Of a DNA stretch of 64,000 nt, positions 9,109-17,424 are shown in pieces (the stretch's first letter is position 1; the number at the start of each line of letters is the position of its first letter). The notes under the pieces were generated by a model. The model was given only the letters and a program-made list of their open reading frames with translations. It was not told the origin of the DNA and did not search any database. This stretch comes from Hyphomicrobiales bacterium (GTDB lineage: Bacteria > Pseudomonadota > Alphaproteobacteria > Rhizobiales > Beijerinckiaceae). The position numbers and the translations under genes were made by a program. The stretch covers positions 54,827 to 118,826 of the forward strand of contig JAIXZO010000003.1 of NCBI GenBank assembly GCA_027489535.1, read 5' to 3'.

Positions 9109-10344
9109 GTGAGGCGTGCGTACGTGAAGAGACAGGACGTCGAGCGTTATCTCGATCTGCCCAGCGCCGGCATGCGCGAGGTCGTCCATATGGTGGGCCG
9201 CGTCGCACCGCTGGGGACGACCGTGTTCATCAACGGCCCCTCGGGCAGCGGCAAGGAATTCGTCGCCCGCGCCATCCACCTGATGTCCAAGCGTGCGACC
9301 GGCCCCTTCGTGCCCGTCAATTGCGGCGCCATCCCGCGCGACCTCCTCGAAGGCGAGTTGTTCGGCAGCGAGCGCGGAGCCTTCACCGGTTCGGTGAAGA
9401 CCCGGCAAGGCCTGATGGAGATCGCCTCGGGCGGCACGCTCTTTCTCGACGAAATCGGCGACATGCCGTTGGAGATGCAGGTCAAGATGCTGCGCGTACT
9501 CGAAGAGCGCAGCTTCACCCGCGTCGGCGGCGAAAAGCCGATCAAGGTCGACATCCGCTTCGTCTGCGCCACGCACCGCGATCTTGAAAAGCTGATCGAC
9601 GCCCAGAGCTTCCGCGAAGACCTGTTCTACCGCATCAACGTCTTCCCGATCACGATCCCCTCGCTCGACGAGCGCACGGACGACATCCCCACCCTCGTCG
9701 CGCTCATTCTCGAACGCTTCAAGGCTCAGGGATTCCACAGCACCCCGAACCTGACGCCCGGCGCGGTGGCGGCCCTGCAGGCCGCCGCATGGCCGGGCAA
9801 CGTCCGCCAACTGCGCAACGTGCTCGAGCGCGCGGGCGTCCTGTTCGGCGACAGACCGGTCGACGCCGCCATGATCTCGCGATTGGTGAAGCCCTCGCCG
9901 CGGATCGACCGCAAGGCGGAGGCGGATGCGTTGTGGGAGGCCGCCGACGGTCTGGACGCCGTCGCCCCGTCCCCCGCGATCGCGGCGCAACCCGCGCCTC
10001 CCCTCTTCCACGCCGATGCGCCGCCCATGGATTTGGACGACGCGCTGGACGAGGCGTTCGAGGATGCGGGCAAGCCCATTCTCGTGCCGCCCATCATCGC
10101 GGCGACGCCCGCGCGCGGCACGCCGAAGGAAGAAATCGACATTCGCGACGTCATGCGCCGCGCGCAGAAATTCAGCCTGCGCGACTACATGGCCAGAATG
10201 GAATCGGAATTCATCCGCGCGGCATTGCAGGATTCCGGCGGTTCGGTCAGCGGCGCGGCGCGCATCCTGGGTTTCCAGCGCACCACGCTTATCGAGAAGA
10301 TCCGAAAGTTCTCGATCGACCGGCCGGACCAGACGATCGACTGA
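9109..10344 (+). CDS. fleQ: Sigma-54 activator without receiver domain, with Fis HTH (FleQ-like)
   Basis: 411 residues if read from the GTG at 9109; a GTG at 9124 has a better ribosome site (GAGG nine bases upstream) and would give 406. The AAA+ domain begins almost at the N-terminus: Walker A GPSGSGKE at 43-50 and GAFTG at 90-94. A variable linker follows, then a Fis-type helix-turn-helix near the C-terminus ([20 protein letters not shown]). There is no receiver domain. It thus has the DNA-binding part that the divergent FleT-like protein lacks. The two are expected to act together on flagellar sigma-54 promoters, as FleQ and FleT do in R. sphaeroides. Orthology is inferred from architecture and context. 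Confidence 0.8.
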   Translation: MRRAYVKRQDVERYLDLPSAGMREVVHMVGRVAPLGTTVFINGPSGSGKEFVARAIHLMSKRATGPFVPVNCGAIPRDLLEGELFGSERGAFTGSVKTRQGLMEIASGGTLFLDEIGDMPLEMQVKMLRVLEERSFTRVGGEKPIKVDIRFVCATHRDLEKLIDAQSFREDLFYRINVFPITIPSLDERTDDIPTLVALILERFKAQGFHSTPNLTPGAVAALQAAAWPGNVRQLRNVLERAGVLFGDRPVDAAMISRLVKPSPRIDRKAEADALWEAADGLDAVAPSPAIAAQPAPPLFHADAPPMDLDDALDEAFEDAGKPILVPPIIAATPARGTPKEEIDIRDVMRRAQKFSLRDYMARMESEFIRAALQDSGGSVSGAARILGFQRTTLIEKIRKFSIDRPDQTID

Positions 10345-10351
10345 AACCGGA

Positions 10352-10744
10352 TCAGGCCGCCTTGGCGGCCCCGATCACGGTCCAAGCTTCCGCGATCTCC
10401 GCGATGGTCTTGCGGACTTCCACGAGTTCGTCGGGCGCATTCTCCCGCGCGGCGGCGATCAGCTTGCGGCGCGCCCAGTCATAAACCTGCGCCAGCGACA
10501 CCGCGATTTCGCCGCCCTTCTCGAAGTCGAGGCTGGACGAGAGCACGTAGATGATCGACAGCGCCTTCGAGGAGGCCGTCGAGCGGAGGGCGAGGTCTCC
10601 CGCCTCCATCGCCAGACCCGTGCGGTCCAGCATCACCAGCAACTCGTCGAAGAGGATTTGAACGAGCCGATGCGGGTCGGCGCCGTCGACCAGAAAGTTC
10701 TGTTCGGCCTGCTGATAAGCCCGCAGGGCGTTCTGGTACTTCAT
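10352..10744 (-). CDS. fliS: Flagellin export chaperone FliS
   Basis: 130 residues from the ATG at 10742-10744, with GGAGAG seven bases upstream. FliS binds the flagellin C-terminus and keeps it unfolded before export. The N-terminal ALRAYQQAEQNFLVDGADPH and the four-helix composition fit the family (for example the recurring A..AY....V..A.P..L..MLYD pattern). The gene is convergent with fleQ, 7 bp apart. Most rhizobial flagella use FlaF/FlbT rather than FliS, so its presence supports a Fla1-type system. The final codons contain a 7-bp GC hairpin (10355-10370) that might help terminate the converging transcripts. Confidence 0.85.
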   Translation of the reverse strand: MKYQNALRAYQQAEQNFLVDGADPHRLVQILFDELLVMLDRTGLAMEAGDLALRSTASSKALSIIYVLSSSLDFEKGGEIAVSLAQVYDWARRKLIAAARENAPDELVEVRKTIAEIAEAWTVIGAAKAA

Positions 10745-10843
10745 CGTCCGTCTCTCCGGTTCGGGTCGCAACAATGAGAACGGTCGTCCGCACCGGATCT
10801 TTAGCGACTTTCGTGCGACGCGCGCCGCGGCCGTGAAAAAGGC

Positions 10844-10858
10844 CGGCACGGGACTTGC
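10844..10858 (+). promoter_or_regulatory. Sigma-54 (-24/-12) promoter of the hook/rod-family gene
   Basis: CGGCACGGGACTTGC followed by T matches TGGCACG-N4-TTGC with one mismatch at the first base and correct GG-to-GC spacing. The predicted start point near 10870 is about 30 bases before the ATG at 10900. The first seven bases are identical to those of the fleT promoter at 8837-8851. Confidence 0.85.
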
Positions 10859-10899
10859 TGCATCGGTCTCGAAACAGACTTGTCGGCGAGGAATTCAAA

Positions 10900-11751
10900 A
10901 TGCTGTCGATCACGATGTCCGGGCTGCGCGCGGCTCAAAAAGAACTCAACGTTACGTCGAACAATCTCGCGAACGCCGCCACGACCGGATTCAAGCGCTC
11001 CGACGCGAACTTCGTGGACATGTTCCCGAACGATCCGACGGCCAATCCCAAGACCAGCGTCGGTTCCGGCACCGCCGTCGATCTCGTCTCGCGCGACACC
11101 AGTCAGGGCGCGATGAAATCCACCGGACGCGTCACCGATCTCGCGATCGCCGGCCGCGGCTACTTCGTCATCCAGTCCCCTCCGAGCGAGACGGGCGACG
11201 GTACGGAAGCGCCCGCCACGTTCTTCACCCGCGCCGGCAACTTCAACCTCGATTCCGAAGGCCGGATGATCGACTCCAACGGCAGCCGCCTGCAGGGCTA
11301 TGCCATCGAGGACGGCGCGCGCGCGTCGACCCTCTCGTCCCTCGTCATCCCGCCGTACAACTCGACCTACAACGACGACGGCAGCCTCAAGAACACCGCC
11401 ATGCTCCAGACGATCTCGATCGACGGCAAGGGGCTGATCCAGGCGACCTATTCCGACAACGTCCAGCTCGCCGTCGGCAACATCGCCGTCGCGAATTTCC
11501 GCAACGACTCGGCGCTGCGGCCCGTGGGCAACACCGACTTCGTCGTCACCGGCGAAAGCGGCGAACCGGCCTACTCCATCGCCGGCGCACCGCAGGCGGG
11601 CGACGTCATGTCCGGCACGCTGGAACAGGCCAACGTGGACATCACCAACGAGTTGATGACCATGCTGCGCGCCCAGCAGGTCTACAACGGCAACGCCCGC
11701 ATGCTGCAGACCGAAGTCGAAATCGCCTCGCGCATCATCGACAAGCTCTGA
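10900..11751 (+). CDS. Flagellar hook/rod family protein (FlgE/FlgF/FlgG superfamily)
   Basis: 283 residues from the ATG at 10900 with GAGG eight bases upstream. The N-terminus MLSITMSGLRAAQKELN and the following NNLANAATTGFKRS are the conserved D0 helix of axial proteins, and the C-terminus (QQVYNGNARMLQTEVEI) is the partner D0 helix. The middle carries GRGYFVIQ typical of the family. At 283 residues it is short for a full hook protein and close to FlgF/FlgG; the N-terminus looks more FlgE-like. It is transcribed alone from a sigma-54 promoter, away from any flg operon. Which axial part it forms cannot be decided here. Confidence 0.8.
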   Translation: MLSITMSGLRAAQKELNVTSNNLANAATTGFKRSDANFVDMFPNDPTANPKTSVGSGTAVDLVSRDTSQGAMKSTGRVTDLAIAGRGYFVIQSPPSETGDGTEAPATFFTRAGNFNLDSEGRMIDSNGSRLQGYAIEDGARASTLSSLVIPPYNSTYNDDGSLKNTAMLQTISIDGKGLIQATYSDNVQLAVGNIAVANFRNDSALRPVGNTDFVVTGESGEPAYSIAGAPQAGDVMSGTLEQANVDITNELMTMLRAQQVYNGNARMLQTEVEIASRIIDKL

Positions 11752-11853
11752 CGTCGGCATCAGCGAAAGTACCGGATCGTGACGAATCGAGCCGTTTCAT
11801 GCGAATTCTTCGTTCCGCGCTCGGGCGTTGTTTGCCCGGACGGAGGGACGAGC

Positions 11854-12573
11854 ATGCGCAGCGTGGTTTGGGCGTCGATCTTGAGCGTGATGATTGCGGC
11901 CGGCGCCGCGCCCGCCGCAAGCCAATCCACCGTCGACGACGGCCGACGCGAATCCGCCAAGGGCAACGCCATCGGCGCGCTGCACATCTGGCGGCCGCTG
12001 GCGGAGAAGGGCGGCGCGGAAGCGCAGTTCCTGATGGGTTGGGCGCTTGAATACGGCCAAGGCATCGCCGCCGACCCGAAGGAAGCGATGCGCTGGTACC
12101 GGCGCGCCGCCGATCAGGGAGACGCCCGCGCCCAGTCGAACATCGGCCTGATGTACGACGTCGGCCTCGGCGTGCCGCAGGATCAACGTGAAGCCGCGCG
12201 CTGGTACGCCATGGCGGCCGAAAACGGCAATGCGGCCGCGCAGTTCAACTTGGGCTGGCTGCATCAGAACGGGACCGGAGTCGCACAAGACTTCGAAAAG
12301 GCCGCGGCCCTCTATGCGAAAGCCGCCGAACAGGGCAATGCTGCCGCTTGGTACAACTTGGGATTGTTGTACGAAGACGGAACAGGCGTGCCGAAGGATC
12401 CGGTCCGGGCGCATATGTGGTTCAACTTGGCCGGTTCCGGGCTTCCCCCGGAGCAGGCTTCCCTCGCCGTCCGCAGCCGAGAGGCCCTGGCGGCGACGAT
12501 GACGTCCGAACAGGTCCGGCTTGCGCTCGGTATGGCGCAAAGCTGCACCAAGGCCGAATTCAAGGCGTGCTGA
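11854..12573 (+). CDS. Secreted Sel1-like repeat protein
   Basis: 239 residues from the ATG at 11854 (GGAGG seven bases upstream). A signal peptide (about residues 1-24, ending near PAASQ) is followed by roughly four Sel1/TPR-like repeats with the A..W...AA..G...A...LG pattern between residues ~35 and 190. It should be periplasmic. It sits between an axial-protein gene and motA-motB. Sel1/TPR scaffolds act in stator assembly in other bacteria (PflA/PflB in Campylobacterota), so a motor accessory role is possible but only inferred. A Fla-specific promoter is not evident. Confidence 0.75.
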   Translation: MRSVVWASILSVMIAAGAAPAASQSTVDDGRRESAKGNAIGALHIWRPLAEKGGAEAQFLMGWALEYGQGIAADPKEAMRWYRRAADQGDARAQSNIGLMYDVGLGVPQDQREAARWYAMAAENGNAAAQFNLGWLHQNGTGVAQDFEKAAALYAKAAEQGNAAAWYNLGLLYEDGTGVPKDPVRAHMWFNLAGSGLPPEQASLAVRSREALAATMTSEQVRLALGMAQSCTKAEFKAC

Positions 12574-12687
12574 CCCTTTCGGGGGATGCCGGCACATGAG
12601 CGGGGCCGACGCGGAAACCGCGCGGCCTTTCGTCTAAAAAAGAATGCGGCGTCCGCAGGAAGGCGGGCGGCGCGGGTGGGGTAAGCG

Positions 12688-13551
12688 ATGTTTACGATTG
12701 TCGGTCTCGTGATCGTGATGGCCGCGATGTTCGGCGTGTTCGCGTTCCACGGCGGCGACCTGACGCCGATCATCAAGGCGGCTCCGTTCGAGCTCGCCTC
12801 GATCGGCGGCGCGGCGGTGGGCGCGATGCTCATGGGCAACAGCATGGACGTCATCAAGGGCGTCGGCGGCGGCTTCGGCAAGGTGCTCAAGGGCCCGCAA
12901 TACCACAAGCAGGACTATCTCGACGTCATCTTCCTCGTCTCGAAGCTGATGAAGATCCTGCGCGTGGACGGTCCCGTCGCGCTCGAAGCGCATGTCGAGA
13001 ACCCCGAAGGCAGCCCCATCTTCGGCGAATATCCGAAGCTGCTGAAGGACTCGACGCTGATCCACATGATCACCGACACCGTCCGCCTGATGGTCGTTTC
13101 CTCGGGCGGGCTCAACGCCTATGCCGTCGACGACGTCATGGACAACGCGCTCAAGACCCACCACCACGAAGTGCTCCGCCCGGTCGAAGCCTTGGCCGCC
13201 ATGGCGGGCGCCTGCCCGGCGCTCGGCATCGTGGCCTGCGTGCTCGGCGTGGTGAAGACCATGGGCTCCATCGACCAGCCGCCCGCCATTCTCGGCGGCC
13301 TCATCGGCTCGGCGCTCGTCGGCACCATGCTCGGCGTGCTCCTCGCCTACGGCGTCATCGAGCCGATCGGCAACCGTCTGAAGCAGGTCATCGAAGCCGA
13401 CGGCGAGATCTATCAGGTCGTGAAGCAGATCATCGTCGCCACCCTGCACGGTCATCCGCAGCCGCTCGTCATCGAAGCCGCCCGTTCGGGCATCAGCCAC
13501 CACAACCAGCCCAGCTTCGCCGAAGTGTTCGACGGGTTGAGGGGCAAGTAA
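12688..13551 (+). CDS. motA: Flagellar motor stator protein MotA
   Basis: 287 residues. MotA is the five-subunit part of the stator that pushes on FliG as ions pass. Four membrane segments are seen: residues ~1-20, ~33-52, and a pair between ~170 and ~225, with the long cytoplasmic loop between segments 2 and 3. The family segment PALGIVACVLGVVKTMGSID is present. motB follows after 2 bp, so the two are co-translated. The ATG at 12688 has GGGG nearby. Confidence 0.95.
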   Translation: MFTIVGLVIVMAAMFGVFAFHGGDLTPIIKAAPFELASIGGAAVGAMLMGNSMDVIKGVGGGFGKVLKGPQYHKQDYLDVIFLVSKLMKILRVDGPVALEAHVENPEGSPIFGEYPKLLKDSTLIHMITDTVRLMVVSSGGLNAYAVDDVMDNALKTHHHEVLRPVEALAAMAGACPALGIVACVLGVVKTMGSIDQPPAILGGLIGSALVGTMLGVLLAYGVIEPIGNRLKQVIEADGEIYQVVKQIIVATLHGHPQPLVIEAARSGISHHNQPSFAEVFDGLRGK

Positions 13552-13553
13552 CG

Positions 13554-14615
13554 ATGGCCGACGAGAAGCCGAAAAAGGGTGCGGCCGAGGTCCCGGTCGC
13601 GCCCATCATCATCAAGAAGATCCAAGGCGGGCACGGCGGCGCGCATGGCGGCGCGTGGAAGATCGCGCTCGCCGACATGATGACCGCCATGATGGCGTTC
13701 TTTCTTCTGATGTGGCTGCTCGGCGCGACCACCGAGGCGCAGCGCAAGAGCATCGCGGACTATTTCAAGCCGACGCCCAAGAGCCTCGTGCAGACCGGCC
13801 AGATGGCCGGCTCCAACGGCGTGCTCGGCGGCCGCTCGATCCTCGATCCCGAGGGCATGCCCAGCTCGGCGTTCCAGACCAGTCTCATGGACACGATGGT
13901 CCCCAAGGACACCGAGGGCGGCAAGGACCGCGACCGCGGCTCCGAGACCGACCCCTCCGACAAGGACGACGAGTCCGAAGCCAAAGGCGGCCCCTCCGAA
14001 GGCGAGGGCAAGGGCGGCCAGACGGGCGACGCCGGCAAGGCGGGCTCCGGCAAGGGCGCGGAAGGCCAGAAGTCCGGCGGAACCGGCGGCGAGGTCTCCG
14101 AAGAAGAGAAGAAAAAGATCGCCGCCGACGTCGAACAGAAGAAATTCGATCAGGTCGAAAAGGACCTGATGCAGCGGCTCAGTCAGGACAAGTCGCTGGC
14201 CGACCTGCAGGGGCAGGTGCGCCTCGTGCGCGAAAAGGACGGGCTGCGCATCGAGATCATCGACAAGGCCGAATTCTCGATGTTCTCGCTCGGCACCACC
14301 CGCCTGCTGCCGCGCGCACAATCGCTCATCGAGGCGGTCGCGAAATCCGTGGCGGACATGGAAAACAAGATCGTCGTGCGCGGCCACACCGACAGTCTCG
14401 CCTTCAGCCCGGGCGACACGCGCAACAACTGGACGCTCTCGGCCGAGCGCGCGGAAAGCACGCGGCAATTGCTGGAGAAGCGCGGCGTCGCCGGCGAACG
14501 CTTCACCCGCATCGAGGGCGTGGCGGACAAGGAGCCCTTCACCGGCACCGACCCGCTGGACCCGCGCAACCGCCGCATCAGCATCACCGTGAAATACAAC
14601 GAGAGCGGCGGCTGA
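13554..14615 (+). CDS. motB: Flagellar motor stator protein MotB
   Basis: 353 residues. One membrane helix near residues 38-58 (ALADMMTAMMAFFLLMWLL) carries the essential ion-binding Asp41. The C-terminal OmpA-like domain (VVRGHTDSLAF, then WTLSAERAESTRQLL) anchors the stator to peptidoglycan. Between them, residues ~115-185 are a Gly/Lys/Glu-rich linker, longer than in E. coli MotB. The gene ends just before a strong terminator. Confidence 0.95.
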   Translation: MADEKPKKGAAEVPVAPIIIKKIQGGHGGAHGGAWKIALADMMTAMMAFFLLMWLLGATTEAQRKSIADYFKPTPKSLVQTGQMAGSNGVLGGRSILDPEGMPSSAFQTSLMDTMVPKDTEGGKDRDRGSETDPSDKDDESEAKGGPSEGEGKGGQTGDAGKAGSGKGAEGQKSGGTGGEVSEEEKKKIAADVEQKKFDQVEKDLMQRLSQDKSLADLQGQVRLVREKDGLRIEIIDKAEFSMFSLGTTRLLPRAQSLIEAVAKSVADMENKIVVRGHTDSLAFSPGDTRNNWTLSAERAESTRQLLEKRGVAGERFTRIEGVADKEPFTGTDPLDPRNRRISITVKYNESGG

Positions 14616-14651
14616 TCGCGCGACGCTTTCGACCCGCCCGTCTCGACAAAG

Positions 14652-14679
14652 AAAAAGCCCGGCTTTCGCCGGGCTTTTT
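14652..14679. terminator. Bidirectional intrinsic terminator between motB and infC
   Basis: Perfect 12-bp stem AAAAAGCCCGGC / GCCGGGCTTTTT with a 4-base loop. A-tract and T-tract flank the GC core on both sides, so it can end the motB transcript on + and the infC transcript on -. Confidence 0.92.
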
Positions 14680-14704
14680 CATGAACCTGAAGAGGCGTCC
14701 GCGT

Positions 14705-15247
14705 TCAGCGCGGCGCCATGATCATGACCATCTGACGGCCTTCGAGCATCGGCTCGGATTCGACCTTGGATACGTCCGCCATTTCGGCGCGCACGCGGTC
14801 AAGCACCTTCATGCCGAGGTCCTGATGCGCCATTTCGCGGCCGCGGAAGCGCAGGGTGATCTTCACCTTGTCGCCTTCCTCGAAGAAGCGGCGAACGGCC
14901 TTCATCTTGACCTCGTAATCGTGGTCGTCGATGCCGGGGCGGAGCTTGATCTCCTTCACCTCGACCGTCTTCTGCTTCTTGCGGGCCTCGGCGGCCTTCT
15001 TCTGCTGGTCGAACTTGAACCGACCATGATCGAGGATCTTGCAGACCGGGGGCGCCGAATTCGGCGAAATCTCCACCAGGTCGAGCCCGGCGTCTTCGGC
15101 GAGCTTGAGGGCGTCGAAAAACGGCACTACGCCTTGGTTCGCACCGGTTTCATCGATCAATTGCACTTCACGAACGCCGCGGATGTCGCGGTTGGCGCGG
15201 GGACCGTCCTTCTGGGGGACGGGCGCTGCTCTCATCGGTCTGCGAAT
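14705..15247 (-). CDS. infC: Translation initiation factor IF-3
   Basis: 180 residues when started at an ATT codon (plus-strand AAT, 15245-15247). AGGAG lies nine bases before this ATT but 21 bases before the first ATG (15233-15235), so ATT is preferred. It also restores the MRRP... N-terminus I recall from rhizobial IF-3. An ATT/AUU start is the known basis of IF-3 autoregulation in E. coli. The body has the two IF-3 domains ([37 protein letters not shown]). It is not followed by rpmI-rplT; a terminator and convergent motB lie downstream. Confidence 0.95.
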   Translation of the reverse strand: MRRPMRAAPVPQKDGPRANRDIRGVREVQLIDETGANQGVVPFFDALKLAEDAGLDLVEISPNSAPPVCKILDHGRFKFDQQKKAAEARKKQKTVEVKEIKLRPGIDDHDYEVKMKAVRRFFEEGDKVKITLRFRGREMAHQDLGMKVLDRVRAEMADVSKVESEPMLEGRQMVMIMAPR

Positions 15248-15338
15248 GGCTCGTATCTCCTGTTACGGGGCCGCGCCATGAGCGGCGTCGGGCCCCTGCC
15301 GTCGACGACAGAGGAAATTCGCAGAACTTGGTCGGAAG

Positions 15339-16595
15339 TCAACCGACGGAAGAGCTGCGACGTCCGCTATTCTGCATCGCGCCGCCCGAGAGCAGCGCGG
15401 CATAAACGTCCAAGGTCTCCGAAACCATGCCCTCGAGCGAAAAATGCGCCTCGACGTGACGGCGGGCGCGCTCGCCCAAAGCGTCCCGCGCGCTCGCCCC
15501 GAGCGAGAGCGCCTCGGCCAAGGCCACCGCCAACGCGCCCGCATCGCCGGGCTTCACGCGCCACCCCGTGCGGGCGGCGGCGGCGACTTGCGGCGGCGCG
15601 AGCACCGTCTCGGGCACCGCGCCGAGATCGCTCACCACCACGGCCGTCCCCAAAGCCTGCGCTTCCACCGCCGACCTGCCGAACGCCTCCGGCTCGGTGG
15701 ACGGGACGGCGACGACCGAAGCCGCGAGCAAGGCCGCGGGCATGTCGCTGCAATGCCCCACGCGCCGCACGATGCCGCCGAGGCCGCGTTCGGACGCCAG
15801 CGCGTCGATTTCGCGGACATAGGCTTCGCGCCCCTGCGGATCGCCCGCGAGCACCACCGCAAGATCGCGCACGCCGGCATCGACCAGCAGTCGCGCCGCT
15901 TCGATGAGAACGGAATGACCCTTCCAGCCCGTCAGGCGGGCGGCCAGCAGCACAATGCGCTCATGCGGCTCGACGCCCCAGGCGCGGCGCAGACGGTCCA
16001 CGCGCTCGGCCGGCACCGCCGCGGGCGAGAACGCCCGCAGATCGGTACCGCGATGGATCACGCGCACCTTGTCGCCCGCGAAGGCATGGTTCCGCGCGAT
16101 CAGCCCCGCCGTGTAATGCGAATTGGCGATCACGGCGTCGCCGCGCGCCATCACCGAATTGTAGAGGATCTTCACGGCCGAGCGGCCGGAATAGCTGCCG
16201 GCATAGGTCGTCACGAAGGGCAGCTTCAACAGCCCGCTCGCCGCCAAGGCGCTCCATGCCGGAGCGCGCGAACGCGCGTGGATCAGGTCCACGCCCTCCT
16301 CCGTGCAGATGCGCGCGAGGCCGCGGATATTGGCCAGCATCTGCAGAGGGTTCTTGCTCTTTGCGGGAAAGGGGATCCAAACCCCGCCCTTGGCCTGCAA
16401 TTCGCCGACGAGCCGGCCGCCTTCGGTCGCCACCAGCGCCCTTGCGCCCGCTCCCGCGATGCCCTCGGCCACGTCCACCGCCGTCCGCTCGACGCCGCCC
16501 GCGCCGAGTTCCGGCACGACCTGCAGGATCGTGCGTCCCTCCAGGGGCGAACGCCCTGCGGAAGCAAAGGGGTTGGGCGAGACGTATCGCATCAT
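15339..16595 (-). CDS. Glycosyltransferase family 4 protein
   Basis: 418 residues from the ATG at 16593-16595; the frame stays open further upstream, but that part overlaps the divergent hydrolase gene and is Arg-rich. It has the two-Rossmann GT-B fold: an N-terminal acceptor domain with PELGAGGVERTAVDVAEG and a C-terminal donor domain with LLAARLTGWKGH and the E-x7-E motif PEAFGRSAVEAQALG, which binds the nucleotide-sugar. Related rhizobial proteins act in envelope or lipopolysaccharide glycan synthesis; the sugar and acceptor cannot be read from sequence. It is a single gene, divergent from the hydrolase. Confidence 0.82.
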   Translation of the reverse strand: MMRYVSPNPFASAGRSPLEGRTILQVVPELGAGGVERTAVDVAEGIAGAGARALVATEGGRLVGELQAKGGVWIPFPAKSKNPLQMLANIRGLARICTEEGVDLIHARSRAPAWSALAASGLLKLPFVTTYAGSYSGRSAVKILYNSVMARGDAVIANSHYTAGLIARNHAFAGDKVRVIHRGTDLRAFSPAAVPAERVDRLRRAWGVEPHERIVLLAARLTGWKGHSVLIEAARLLVDAGVRDLAVVLAGDPQGREAYVREIDALASERGLGGIVRRVGHCSDMPAALLAASVVAVPSTEPEAFGRSAVEAQALGTAVVVSDLGAVPETVLAPPQVAAAARTGWRVKPGDAGALAVALAEALSLGASARDALGERARRHVEAHFSLEGMVSETLDVYAALLSGGAMQNSGRRSSSVG

Positions 16596-16641
16596 CCGTT
16601 CGGGCGGTGTAAGCAGCGCAGCATCATGCGACAGGTGTAGA

Positions 16642-17409
16642 ATGACCGTGAATGATCCGCAATTTCTGGACGTGGGAACCGCCGCCGATCTTCGCCGCCT
16701 CGCGTGGCGGCGGCGCGAGGGGCGCGGCCCGGCCGTCGTCTGGCTCGGCGGATTCCGATCCGACATGCTGGCGACCAAGGCCGCCGCGCTCGACGCCTGG
16801 GCGCAACGCACCGGCCGCGCGTTCGTCCGCTTCGATTATTCCGGGCACGGCGAGTCCGAAGGACGGTTCGAGGACGGCACCATCTCACGCTGGACGGCGG
16901 ACGCCCTCGCCGTTCTCGACGCCCTCGTCGCCGACGCGCCGATCCTCGTCGGCTCGTCCATGGGCGGGTGGATCGCGCTGCTGATCGCCCGCGAGCGGGC
17001 GCGGCGCGGACTGCCTCCGCTCGCGGGACTGGTGCTGATCGCGCCTGCGGTCGACTTCACGGAGCGGCTGATGTGGGAGCATTTCCACGAGCCCGTCCGA
17101 CGTCAGGTCATGGAGGAAGGCACGTTCCTGCGTCCCTCCGCCTATGGCGACCCCTACCCGATCACGCGGGCGCTCATCGAGGACGGACGCAAGAACCTGC
17201 TGTTCGACGCGCCGATCCTGCCCGGCGCTCCGGTCCATATCCTTCAGGGCATGCAGGATCCCGACGTGCCGTGGAAGCATGCGATGACGCTGGTCGAGCA
17301 TCTGCCCGGCGACGAAACGGTCATCACCCTCATCAAGGACGGCGATCACCGCCTGAGCCGCGACGAGGACGTCGAACGCCTCATCGCCGCCGTCGAGGGA
17401 ATCGCCTGA
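16642..17409 (+). CDS. Alpha/beta hydrolase
   Basis: 255 residues from the ATG at 16642, 46 bp from the divergent glycosyltransferase. The nucleophile elbow is GSSMGG, a predicted catalytic Asp lies in MQDPDVPW and the His in KDGDHRLS, completing the triad; FDYSGHGESEG is the typical upstream loop. The pattern resembles the ABHD10-type acyl-thioesterase/carboxylesterase subfamily. The substrate is unknown. Confidence 0.82.
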   Translation: MTVNDPQFLDVGTAADLRRLAWRRREGRGPAVVWLGGFRSDMLATKAAALDAWAQRTGRAFVRFDYSGHGESEGRFEDGTISRWTADALAVLDALVADAPILVGSSMGGWIALLIARERARRGLPPLAGLVLIAPAVDFTERLMWEHFHEPVRRQVMEEGTFLRPSAYGDPYPITRALIEDGRKNLLFDAPILPGAPVHILQGMQDPDVPWKHAMTLVEHLPGDETVITLIKDGDHRLSRDEDVERLIAAVEGIA

Positions 17410-17424
17410 ACCCGATCAGGCGAT
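17401..17424. terminator. Palindrome spanning two convergent stop codons
   Basis: ATCGCCTGA and TCAGGCGAT form a perfect 9-bp stem with a 6-base loop. It contains the stop codons of both the hydrolase (+) and the receptor gene (-). It lacks a T-tract, so it is only a candidate weak terminator or transcript-end hairpin. Confidence 0.35.

Noticed and set aside
10355..10370. GGCCGCC-TT-GGCGGCC as a terminator between fleQ and fliS
   Set aside because: It encodes the Ala-rich end of FliS, has a 2-base loop and no T-tract; kept only as a remark.
12613..12628. CGGCAC-like start of a sigma-54 site before motA
   Set aside because: CGGCAC at about 12591 is not followed by TTGC at the required spacing.
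15233..15235. ATG as the infC start
   Set aside because: The only ribosome site is 21 bases away; the in-frame ATT at 15245-15247 is at the right distance.
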